From: JAFARZ01 sp036490795
Lineage (GTDB): Bacteria; Actinomycetota; Actinomycetes; Streptosporangiales; Streptosporangiaceae
Assembly (NCBI GenBank): GCA_036490795.1
Contig: DASXDG010000329.1
Span: 1-7,589 of the forward strand
Direction of reading: 5' to 3'
Length of the DNA: 7,589 bases
Shown here: positions 1 to 5,608 of the stretch, in pieces
How positions within the stretch are numbered: position 1 is the first letter of the stretch
Layout: each line of letters starts with the position of its first letter
The notes under the pieces: model-generated
What the model was told of the DNA's origin: nothing
Database searches by the model: none
What the model saw: the letters and a program-made list of their open reading frames with translations, nothing else
Program-made: the position numbers and the translations under genes

Positions 1-4
1 TACG

Positions 5-187
5 TTAGCGGTGACATGGGGGAAGCACCAAGGCACGTTTTGATAAACGAGCTTTCTTGCCCTCGCGCAGTGACTCGACGGTCTTGACCAGGCGTGCCGC
101 GCGGGTCTCCGGCTTCTTGGCTTCCTCGACCCAGCGCACCCCTGCGGCGACGACGGACGCGACCTGCCGTCTCCCGTGGCCAGAGTT
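5..187 (-). pseudogene. Orphan C-terminal fragment of a YdeI/OmpD-associated family protein
   Basis: Read on the minus strand, the frame ending in TAA at 7..5 is open for 60 codons and is then closed by adjacent in-frame TAG and TAA codons at 188-193. Its translation includes a stretch reading VRWVEEAKKPETRAARLVKT followed by a Lys/Arg-rich tail. This W-x-x-x-A-K-x-P-E-T-R-A-x-R pattern is what I recall from the C-terminus of YdeI/OmpD-associated (bacteriocin-protection, OmdA) proteins. The N-terminal catalytic-size domain is absent, there is no convincing ribosome binding site, and the only in-frame starts are internal GTGs. I read it as the remnant of a decayed gene. The last dozen residues do not look like the family and may be read-through into unrelated DNA. 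A short real ORF or a chance match cannot be excluded. Confidence 0.45.
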
Positions 188-209
188 CTATTATTCGCCC
201 GTGCGCCGC

Positions 210-241
210 GGGGCGGGGCGGTGCGGGGCGGGGCGGGGCGG
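210..241 (+). repeat. G-run cluster (GGGGC repeats), potential G-quadruplex
   Basis: Five GGGG runs occur at 210-213, 215-218, 225-228, 230-233 and 235-238, separated by loops of 1, 6, 1 and 1 bases, followed by GG. On the plus strand this satisfies the standard G-quadruplex pattern. It lies about 50 bp beyond the fadA5 stop codon, in non-coding DNA between that gene and the YdeI-like remnant. The G-rich strand is the non-template strand for plus-strand reading; the fadA5 transcript would be C-rich here. It could be simple slippage-prone sequence, or it could hinder polymerase running past fadA5. Confidence 0.6.
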
Positions 242-291
242 TAGTCCGGTCAGTGGATGGCGGGCGGGTGCCGCTAACCGGGGACGGACGG

Positions 292-1428
292 CTAGGCGAT
301 GCGCTCGATGATCGTGGCGGTGGACATGGCGCCGCCGGCGCACATCGTGACCAGGGCCAGGCTGGCGTCGCGGCGTTCTAGTTCGTGCAGGGCGGTGGTC
401 AGCAGGCGGGCGCCGGTGCTGCCGACCGGGTGACCGATCGCGATCGCGCCGCCGTTGACGTTGACCCGGTCCGGGTCCGGCTTGTGCACGCTCATCCAGG
501 ACAGCACCACGGACGCGAACGCCTCGTTGACCTCGAACAGGTCGATGTCCGCCATGGACAGGCCGGCCCGGTCGAGCACCCGGGCCGTCGCCGCGACCGG
601 GCCGTCCAGGTGGTAGTAGGGGTCGTCGCCGATCAGGCACTGGGCGAGGATGCGCGCGCGAGGGCGCAGCCCGAGTGCGGCCGCCTTCGACTCCGAGACC
701 AGCAGCACCGCCGCGGCACCGTCGGAGATCTGCGAGGACGTGCCCGCCGTGTGCACGCCGCCCTCCACCACGGGCTTGAGTCCGGACAAGGCCTCCAGGC
801 TGGTCGAACGCAACCCCTGGTCGCGGGACAGCAGGCCGGGAACCGGGACGACCTCGCGGTCGAAATGCCCGGCATCCCACGCGGCCGCGGCCAGCGTCTG
901 CGACCGCAGCCCGAACGCGTCCACGTCGGACCGGGACAAACCTCGCCGCTCGGCGATCCGCTCCGCCGCCACGAACTGGTTCGGCATGTCGCCGGCCGGC
1001 GATTGAGCCCACGACGACGGGCGCGGCGTGCCGACATCCACGCCCCGGTTGGCGCCGAGCGGCACCCGGGACATGGCCTCCACCCCGCAGGCGATGCCGA
1101 CGTCGATCGCGTCCGCCGCGATCAGCCCCGCGATCAGGTGCGCGGCCTGCTGCGCAGAACCGCACTGGGCATCCAGCGTGAAACAGCCGACCTGGTATGG
1201 CATCCCCGCGTGCAGCCACGCGGTCCTGGTCACGTTGCTCGACTGCTCCCCGGCCTGGGTGACGCAGCCGCCGGCGATCTGCTCGACGGCCGCCGGATCA
1301 AGCCCGGCCCGCGACACCAGCCCGGTCAAGGCTGAGCCGAGGATCTCGGCGGCGTGCAGCCCGGACAGTGCCCCGCCGCGCTTGCCGACAGGGGTCCTGA
1401 CCGCTTCGGCGATCACCGCTGTACCCAT
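292..1428 (-). CDS. fadA5: Steroid side-chain thiolase FadA5-like (acetyl-CoA acetyltransferase)
   Basis: A 378-residue type II thiolase that cleaves 3-keto acyl-CoA esters with CoA. In M. tuberculosis FadA5 acts on the 3,22-dioxo CoA ester of the cholesterol side chain, releasing acetyl-CoA. The whole catalytic set is visible: nucleophile Cys89 in DAQCGSAQQA, the NEAF motif at 301-304, His333 in the GHP motif, and the second catalytic Cys363 in MCAGGA. The block CGSAQQAAHLIAGL, the stretch GIACGVEAMSR and the ending TIIERI agree closely with my memory of M. tuberculosis FadA5 (391 aa), as does the divergent arrangement with a CYP125. The ATG at 1428 is preceded by GGGGAG (plus 1435-1440) at 6-nt spacing. 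Stop is TAG. The family call is near certain; the paralogue (FadA5 rather than FadA6 or another steroid thiolase) rests on remembered sequence plus context. Confidence 0.9.
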   Translation of the reverse strand: MGTAVIAEAVRTPVGKRGGALSGLHAAEILGSALTGLVSRAGLDPAAVEQIAGGCVTQAGEQSSNVTRTAWLHAGMPYQVGCFTLDAQCGSAQQAAHLIAGLIAADAIDVGIACGVEAMSRVPLGANRGVDVGTPRPSSWAQSPAGDMPNQFVAAERIAERRGLSRSDVDAFGLRSQTLAAAAWDAGHFDREVVPVPGLLSRDQGLRSTSLEALSGLKPVVEGGVHTAGTSSQISDGAAAVLLVSESKAAALGLRPRARILAQCLIGDDPYYHLDGPVAATARVLDRAGLSMADIDLFEVNEAFASVVLSWMSVHKPDPDRVNVNGGAIAIGHPVGSTGARLLTTALHELERRDASLALVTMCAGGAMSTATIIERIA

Positions 1429-1459
1429 GTGCTACTCCCCTGTAGGGTTCACGAACCAG

Positions 1460-1475
1460 GTCAAATGTGCTTGAC
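1460..1475. promoter_or_regulatory. Inverted repeat GTCAA-N6-TTGAC, possible operator
   Basis: Perfect 5-bp arms flank the 6-bp centre ATGTGC. The arms and spacing are identical to the core of the two stronger palindromes at 3821-3838 and 3854-3871 (GTCAAC-N4-GTTGAC is GTCAA-N6-TTGAC), but the flanking sixth bases differ. The right arm doubles as the possible -35 hexamer of cyp125. It may be a weaker site for the same regulator or a coincidence helped by the -35 sequence. Confidence 0.35.
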
Positions 1476-1481
1476 TAAAAG

Positions 1482-1495
1482 TAGAACACGTTTCA
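1482..1495. promoter_or_regulatory. KstR-type operator (sterol catabolism repressor)
   Basis: The sequence TAGAACACGTTTCA matches every fixed base of the 14-bp KstR consensus TNNAACNNGTTNNA known from mycobacteria. KstR is a TetR-family repressor relieved by a CoA-thioester cholesterol metabolite. The site lies 31 bp before the cyp125 GTG and 53 bp before the fadA5 ATG, so one site could control both divergent genes, as in M. tuberculosis where both are in the KstR regulon. The regulator gene itself is not in the window. Confidence 0.8.
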
Positions 1496-1526
1496 ATTCC
1501 TGAAGCGAGCACTGCGGGAGGCTACG

Positions 1527-2738
1527 GTGGGACTGCCGGACATCGACCTGACCGATCCTGAGCTGTACGCGCACCGGGTGCCGACCGAGGAGTTCGCCGA
1601 GCTTCGCCGTTCGGCGCCGGTCTGGTGGAACGAGCAGCGGACCGGGTCCAAGGGCTTCGGCGACAACGGCTTCTGGGCGGTGACCAGGCATGCCGATGTG
1701 ATGGAAGTGTCCAAGAACGACAAGCTGTTCTCCAGCTGGGAGAACACCGCGATCGTCCGGTTCGAGGACAACATCGACCGCGATGCCATCGACATGCAGC
1801 GGATCATCATGCTGAACACCGACCCGCCGCATCACACCGACATGCGGCGCATCGTCTCCCGGGGATTCACCCCGCGTGCCATCAGCAACCTGCGGCACGC
1901 ACTGACGGAGCGAGCACGAACGATTGTTATGACGGCGATGGAGCAAGGAACGGGGGACTTCGTCACAGACATTGCCTGTGAGCTCCCGCTGCAGGCGATC
2001 GCCGAGCTGATCGGGGTGCCGCAGGAGGACAGGAAGAAGCTGTTCCACTGGTCGAACCAGATGATCGGCTACGACGACCCGGAGTTCGCCGAGGCCGGGG
2101 CGATGGCGGCGATGGAGCTGATCGCCTACTCGATGGAGATGGCCGAGGACCGCAAGGCCAGCCCCCGCGACGACATCATCAGCAAGCTGGTCACCGCGCA
2201 GGAGGGCGAGGCGCTGAACTCGGACGAGTTCGGCTACTTCGTGATCATGCTGGCGGTGGCGGGTAACGAGACGACGCGCAACGCCATCACGCACGGGATG
2301 ATCGCCTTCATGGAGCATCCCGACCAGTGGGAGCTGTTCAAGCAGACGCGGCCGGAGACGATGCCGGACGAGGTCATCCGGTGGGCCACGCCGGTGACCG
2401 TGTTCCAGCGGACCGCGACCGCGGACACGGTGCTGGGCGGCGCCGAGATCAAGCAGGGCCAGCGGGTCGGCATGTTCTACCGCTCGGCGAACTTCGACGA
2501 GACCGTGTTCGACCAGCCGGAGAAGTTCGACATCACCCGGTCGCCGAACCCGCACCTGGGCCTCGGCGGGATGGGCGTGCACTACTGCCTGGGCGCCAGC
2601 TTGGCCAAGCTGGAGATCGAGCTGATCTTCAACGCGATCGCCGACGCGATGCCGGACATCCACTCGGCGGGCAAGCCCGAGCGGCTGAGTTCCGGCTGGA
2701 TCAACGGCATCAAGAAGTGCCCGGTCGCCTACCGGTAA
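1527..2738 (+). CDS. cyp125: Cytochrome P450 CYP125-family steroid C26(27)-monooxygenase
   Basis: A 403-residue soluble bacterial P450 that would oxidise the terminal methyl of the cholesterol/cholestenone side chain to alcohol and acid, the first step before CoA ligation. Visible motifs: I-helix oxygen-activation segment AGNETT (245-250), ExxR as E282-V-I-R285, and the haem loop GLGGMGVHYCLG with proximal ligand Cys354. Long stretches (QRIIMLNTDPPHH-type segment, LFHWSNQM, MLAVAGNETTRN, FYRSANFDE, ERLSSGWINGIK) agree with my memory of M. tuberculosis CYP125, which is about 30 residues longer, mostly at the N-terminus. The GTG start has GGGAGG at 1516-1521, 5 nt upstream. One oddity: the phenylalanine I recall before the haem-loop glycines in CYP125/CYP124 is Leu346 here. 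The 3' end overlaps the convergent gene by 10 bp. CYP124 or CYP142 are less likely alternatives. Confidence 0.92.
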   Translation: MGLPDIDLTDPELYAHRVPTEEFAELRRSAPVWWNEQRTGSKGFGDNGFWAVTRHADVMEVSKNDKLFSSWENTAIVRFEDNIDRDAIDMQRIIMLNTDPPHHTDMRRIVSRGFTPRAISNLRHALTERARTIVMTAMEQGTGDFVTDIACELPLQAIAELIGVPQEDRKKLFHWSNQMIGYDDPEFAEAGAMAAMELIAYSMEMAEDRKASPRDDIISKLVTAQEGEALNSDEFGYFVIMLAVAGNETTRNAITHGMIAFMEHPDQWELFKQTRPETMPDEVIRWATPVTVFQRTATADTVLGGAEIKQGQRVGMFYRSANFDETVFDQPEKFDITRSPNPHLGLGGMGVHYCLGASLAKLEIELIFNAIADAMPDIHSAGKPERLSSGWINGIKKCPVAYR

Positions 2739-3781
2739 GCCTCGGCGACCGCGCGGAACGACTCCTTCGGCTCCCACGGCATGCCCGGGTAGGTCGTCCC
2801 CATCCGGCTGGTGTCCCACGGGATCTCCGGTAGCAGGCCGGCCACGTCGCCGAGCCTGGCGCCGAAGCTCTTCACCAGGCTGTACGCGGCCATGTCGAGG
2901 TCGTACCTCGGATCATCCGCGTACGGGTTGATCGGCTGCACGAACGTGAAGACGAACGTGCCGTCGACTCCCGCCCTGGCGAACGTGCCGATCAGGTCCG
3001 CGACCTCGCCCGCCTGCTCACCCTCGTCCCTGACGTAGTCGCCGTTCAGCCTGGGTGGCAGCGTGCTGGCGTCGATGATCTCCCAGCCGCGCGCGCCCAG
3101 GCCGGCCGCGCCCCGGAACGTGCAGCAGCCGAACTCAGTGATAACCAAGGGCATGTCATAACTGCGGTGCTGCTTCAGCGCGTACGTGAATTGGTGCGGG
3201 TTGGCCGCCTCGCGGTACAGGTCGACGCCCACGACGTCGAACAGGCTCCAGTCGACGCGTTCCGCGGTCACTGAGGCGTAGCTGATCTCGCCGTGGAATG
3301 CCTGCCGCGCCGACCCCGCAGCCTGGGCGAGGAACGCGTTCAGCGGCTCGTTGTGCGCACCAGACCGCAGTGCGTCGAACACCCCCGGGTGCGCGAGCCG
3401 CCCCCGGAACGTGCCGCCCTCGAGCAGGCCGTTCATGAACAGCGTCAGCTCGCTGCCGACGCTGAGCGTGACCCGGCCCGGCCATTGCGCGCGGACGCTC
3501 TCGGCTTGCCGTGCCGCCGCGGCGATGTAGTCGAGCGTCTCCGGCATGTCGTGGTCCCACAGTTCGGGGGAGAGCCAGACGTCCAGCCCCAGGCCGAGCG
3601 CGTCCGCGGCGACCCGGGTCAGCCTGGCGATGTCCTCGCCGCAGATCCGTACCGCGTTGCAGTGCAGGTCGTCCCTGATGATTTCCAGTTCGCGGTGAGC
3701 CTCCAGCGGATCGAAGGCCGGACGCCAGTTCATGCCGTCCAGGACCCGTCCCACGTCGTAATTGACGCCCCGCAGCCGCAT
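2729..3781 (-). CDS. Clan GH-A glycoside hydrolase-like TIM-barrel protein (often labelled abortive infection protein)
   Basis: A 350-residue protein without signal peptide or membrane segment, so probably cytoplasmic. It starts MRLRGVNYD, as in actinobacterial proteins commonly named 'abortive infection protein', although the fold signals a (beta/alpha)8 glycosidase. Two candidate catalytic glutamates stand where clan GH-A enzymes have them: E111 in GSELTLFMNG (acid/base, but preceded by Ser, not the usual Asn) and E216 in VITEFGCCT (nucleophile), with a barrel-type GVDLYR strand at 185-190. Substrate is unknown. I chose the ATG at 3781 because GAGGAG (plus 3788-3793) lies 6 nt upstream and homologues start there; an in-frame GTG at 3859 would run through the operators. 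It diverges from the DUF1707 gene and converges on cyp125, sharing 10 bp. Fold call is fairly firm; activity and any phage-defence role are unproven. Confidence 0.75.
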   Translation of the reverse strand: MRLRGVNYDVGRVLDGMNWRPAFDPLEAHRELEIIRDDLHCNAVRICGEDIARLTRVAADALGLGLDVWLSPELWDHDMPETLDYIAAAARQAESVRAQWPGRVTLSVGSELTLFMNGLLEGGTFRGRLAHPGVFDALRSGAHNEPLNAFLAQAAGSARQAFHGEISYASVTAERVDWSLFDVVGVDLYREAANPHQFTYALKQHRSYDMPLVITEFGCCTFRGAAGLGARGWEIIDASTLPPRLNGDYVRDEGEQAGEVADLIGTFARAGVDGTFVFTFVQPINPYADDPRYDLDMAAYSLVKSFGARLGDVAGLLPEIPWDTSRMGTTYPGMPWEPKESFRAVAEAYR

Positions 3782-3790
3782 CGTGGTCTC

Positions 3791-3820
3791 CTCGGTCTTG
3801 TCCGTCCTTGTCCGCCCTTG
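3791..3820. repeat. 10-bp tandem repeat in leader of the GH-like gene
   Basis: Two adjacent units TCCGTCCTTG (3801-3810) and TCCGCCCTTG (3811-3820) differ at one base, and a degenerate third unit, CTCGGTCTTG, precedes them at 3791-3800. The repeat sits between the first operator and the ribosome binding site of the minus-strand gene, so it would lie in its promoter or 5' leader. The 10-bp period is close to one helical turn. It may be only slippage. Confidence 0.5.
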
Positions 3821-3838
3821 TGTCAACCAAGGTTGACA
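3821..3838. promoter_or_regulatory. Palindromic operator 1, TGTCAACCAAGGTTGACA
   Basis: Eight-base arms TGTCAACC/GGTTGACA are perfectly complementary around a central AA. Each outer half contains TTGACA, identical to the consensus -35 hexamer, on opposite strands. On the minus strand TTGACA (3826..3821) stands 39 bp before the GH-like start codon, with a weak -10 candidate GACAAG after 18 bp. A dimeric HTH repressor binding here would block that promoter. The regulator is not encoded in the window; a TetR-like type is possible but unproven. Confidence 0.75.
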
Positions 3839-3852
3839 CATGGCGTGTGCCG

Positions 3853-3872
3853 CTGTCAACGATGGTTGACAG
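3853..3872. promoter_or_regulatory. Palindromic operator 2, CTGTCAAC-GATG-GTTGACAG
   Basis: Eight-base perfectly complementary arms flank GATG. The core is identical to operator 1 (TGTCAAC-N4-GTTGACA). The two centres are 33 bp apart, close to three helical turns, so two dimers would lie on nearly the same face of the DNA. It lies just upstream of the possible extended -10 TGGTACGCT (3879-3887) for the DUF1707 gene. Confidence 0.75.
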
Positions 3873-3878
3873 CGCGGC

Positions 3879-3887
3879 TGGTACGCT
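3879..3887 (+). promoter_or_regulatory. Possible extended -10 element for the DUF1707 gene
   Basis: TGGTACGCT has the TGN extension and fits TANNNT. A start of transcription near 3894 would leave a leader of about 34 bases before the ATG at 3928. The TTGACA inside operator 2 is only 10 bp upstream, too close to serve as its normal -35, so this is a weak call. Confidence 0.25.
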
Positions 3888-3927
3888 GGCTGTCATGGGC
3901 CGTCCTGCGTTCGAAGGAGCACGAACC

Positions 3928-4434
3928 ATGGATGGAGTTGGCAGGAATTTTCCGCCAGGGCACATCCGGGTCTCTGACGCAGACCGCGACCGGGCGATCT
4001 CGGAGCTGGGCCAGGCCCTGCAGGCGGGCAGGATCACGGCCGACGAATTCGACGAGCGATCCGCGCGGGCAGTCCGTGCGCGCACGGGGAACGAGCTGAC
4101 CGTTCTCGTGGCTGACCTGCCGGCGGTCTCGGCTCCCGACAGGGTTCCGGCGCGAATCGATCATCTTCGCTTTACCGCGGTGGAGAAGGGCGCGGCCGTC
4201 GCCGCCGGGGCGTTCTCCGTGATCGCGGCGGTGAATGCCAATCAGCCCGCCATCACCGATCAGCAGCGCGAACAAATCCGGCAGATGTTCGCCCGTGAGG
4301 GCATCTCGGTGACAATTCCGTCCGCCTCGGGCTTCGACTGGGGTGCCACGCTGACGCCAGCGGTGATCGCGGTGCTGCTCATCGTGCTGGTCATCGTCCT
4401 GCGGAAGGTCCGCGCCGCCCATCATGACGGCTAG
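3928..4434 (+). CDS. DUF1707 domain membrane protein
   Basis: A 168-residue protein. Residues about 13-65 form a typical DUF1707 (SHOCT-like) module: RVSDADRD, then ELGQALQAGRIT, EFDERSARAVRARTGNEL and a final ADLP. This short helical domain is common in actinobacteria and has no established function. Residues 88-103 are mildly hydrophobic, and 139-159 form a strong membrane helix followed by a basic tail (RKVRAAHH), suggesting a C-terminal anchor with a cytoplasmic tail under the positive-inside rule. ATG at 3928 is preferred: AAGGAG at 3914-3919 is 8 nt upstream. An in-frame ATG at 3895 would lie before that site, and one at 3808 would read through both operators. It diverges from the GH-like gene, probably sharing its operators, and ends 10 bp before the convergent ltp3 stop. 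Domain call firm, role unknown. Confidence 0.85.
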   Translation: MDGVGRNFPPGHIRVSDADRDRAISELGQALQAGRITADEFDERSARAVRARTGNELTVLVADLPAVSAPDRVPARIDHLRFTAVEKGAAVAAGAFSVIAAVNANQPAITDQQREQIRQMFAREGISVTIPSASGFDWGATLTPAVIAVLLIVLVIVLRKVRAAHHDG

Positions 4435-4444
4435 GAGCTGACGG

Positions 4445-5608
4445 TCAGGACGGCGTGCTCGCGACCACCCACATCGAGAAGTACTGGGAGCCGCCGCCGT
4501 AGGCGTGACCGAGAGCGACCCTCGCGCCGTCCACCTGGTGGGCGCCGGCCCGGCCCATGACCTGCATGGCCGCCTCGCCGAACCGCAGCAGTCCGGACGC
4601 GCCGATCGGGTTCGAGCTGAGCACGCCGCCGGACGGGTTGATCGGCAGCTTCCCCTTCAGGCCCGTCTCGCCGCCCTCGGTGAGCTTCCAGCCCTCGCCT
4701 TGCGCCGCGAAGCCCAGGTTCTCCAGCCACATCGGCTCGTACCAGGAGAACGGCACGTAGATCTCCGCGACGTCCACCTCGTCGAACGGCCGGGTGATGC
4801 CCGCCGCCCGCCACAGCGCCTGGGCGCAGTCAGCGCCCGCCTTCGGGTTCACGTGGTCCTTGCCGGAGAACATGGTGGGTTCGGTGCGCATGGCCGTCGC
4901 CCGGATCCAGGCCACCTGGCGTCCGCTGGCCTTCGCCGCGTCTTGCGAACCGATCACCACGGCACACGCCCCGTCCGAGGACGGGCAGGTCTCGTCGTAC
5001 CGGACCGGATCCCACAGCATCGGCGAGGCCTGGACCGACTCCAGCGTGATGTCGCCCTGCTGCAGGTGCGCGTACGGGTTCAGCGCGCCGTTGCGCCGGT
5101 CCTTCACCGCGACCAGCGCGCCGATGTGCGCGGGCGCGCCGCTGCGCCGGATGTAGGCCCTGATGTGGGGCGCGAAATAGCCGCCGGCGCCCGCGACCAC
5201 CGGGATCGAGAACGGCGGCGCGATCGACAGCGCCCACATCGCGTTCGACTCCGACTGCTTCTCGAATGCCACCGCGAGCACCCGCTGGTGCAGGCCGGCC
5301 TGCACCAGGCTGGCCGCCACGTTTCCGGTGGCGCCGCCAACCGAGCCGGCGGTGTGCACGCGCAGCAGCGGCTTGCCGACCGCGCCGAGCGCGTCGGCCA
5401 GGTACAGCTCGGGCATCATCACGCCCTCGAACAGGTCGGGAGCCTTGCCGACCACGACCGCGTCGATCTCGGCCAGGCTGTCCAGACCCGCGTCCTCTAG
5501 CGCCCGGTCCACTGCCTCCCGGCACAGCCCGGCCATCGACACGTCGGTCCGCTTGGACCGGTGCCGGGTCTGTCCGACTCCGAGCACGGCCGCTTGCTGC
5601 TTGCTCAC
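4445..5608 (-). CDS. ltp3: Ltp3-like thiolase-fold lipid-transfer protein, probable steroid side-chain aldol lyase
   Basis: A 387-residue SCP-x/thiolase-fold protein. Length, neighbours and order match M. tuberculosis Rv3523 (Ltp3). ltp3 and ltp4 are reported to be needed for C24-branched sterol side-chain degradation in Rhodococcus rhodochrous. The thiolase nucleophile is missing: the aligned position in RVHTAGSVGGA is Ala87. Retained or replaced elements are AEIYVPF with Tyr284 where thiolases carry NEAF, NPSGG at 324-328, and GHAYGG with His368 and Tyr370. This suggests retro-aldol cleavage, as shown for the related Ltp2 with its DUF35 partner, rather than thiolysis. The GTG start at 5608 overlaps the upstream stop in GTGA, with GGAGG (plus 5616-5620) 7 nt upstream, implying translational coupling. 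A longer frame to 5758 would lie inside ltp4 and is rejected. Ltp3 versus another Ltp paralogue is inferred mostly from synteny. Confidence 0.85.
   Translation of the reverse strand: MSKQQAAVLGVGQTRHRSKRTDVSMAGLCREAVDRALEDAGLDSLAEIDAVVVGKAPDLFEGVMMPELYLADALGAVGKPLLRVHTAGSVGGATGNVAASLVQAGLHQRVLAVAFEKQSESNAMWALSIAPPFSIPVVAGAGGYFAPHIRAYIRRSGAPAHIGALVAVKDRRNGALNPYAHLQQGDITLESVQASPMLWDPVRYDETCPSSDGACAVVIGSQDAAKASGRQVAWIRATAMRTEPTMFSGKDHVNPKAGADCAQALWRAAGITRPFDEVDVAEIYVPFSWYEPMWLENLGFAAQGEGWKLTEGGETGLKGKLPINPSGGVLSSNPIGASGLLRFGEAAMQVMGRAGAHQVDGARVALGHAYGGGSQYFSMWVVASTPS

Larger units (their letters stand above)
1429..1526. promoter_or_regulatory. Divergent fadA5/cyp125 promoter region
   Basis: This 98-bp spacer separates the two start codons and must hold both promoters. 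From fadA5 towards cyp125 it contains: the inverted repeat GGTTC-AC-GAACC (1446-1457), which would also sit in the fadA5 leader; GTCAA-N6-TTGAC (1460-1475); and a KstR-type operator (1482-1495). For cyp125 a possible sigma-70-like promoter is TTGACT (1471-1476) with TTCAAT (1492-1497). The 15-bp spacer is short, so this is tentative, but it would put the KstR operator between the -35 and -10 elements and partly over the -10. I see no convincing promoter hexamers for fadA5. Confidence 0.6.

Noticed and set aside
57..381. Two short plus-strand frames at the left end
   Set aside because: They cross the G-run cluster and the fadA5 3' end, and have Arg/Gly-rich translations and no credible start region.
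385..1335. 316-residue plus-strand frame opposite fadA5
   Set aside because: Arg/Gly/Ala-rich antisense shadow of a clear thiolase; no ribosome binding site or recognisable motif.
1461..2819. 452-residue open frame on the minus strand opposite cyp125
   Set aside because: It is complementary to a P450 with all motifs intact; its translation is rich in Arg, His, Asp and Val without domain character, which is usual for antisense frames in high-GC DNA.
3782..3859. Upstream in-frame extension of the GH-like gene
   Set aside because: It would translate through operator 1 and part of operator 2, whereas the ATG at 3781 has a good ribosome binding site and the family's usual N-terminus.
2729..4434. 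A phage-defence operon built on the 'abortive infection' label
   Set aside because: No nuclease, toxin, sensor or known defence domain is visible; the label comes from annotation habit, and the fold signals point to a glycosidase-like protein.
4438..4448. CTGAC-G-GTCAG as a bidirectional terminator between the DUF1707 gene and ltp3
   Set aside because: A one-base loop cannot form a normal hairpin, arms are only 5 bp, there is no T-run, and it includes the ltp3 stop codon.
4505..5500. 331-residue plus-strand frame opposite ltp3
   Set aside because: Antisense shadow; low-complexity Arg/His/Gly-rich translation, and the minus-strand protein is clearly a thiolase-fold enzyme.
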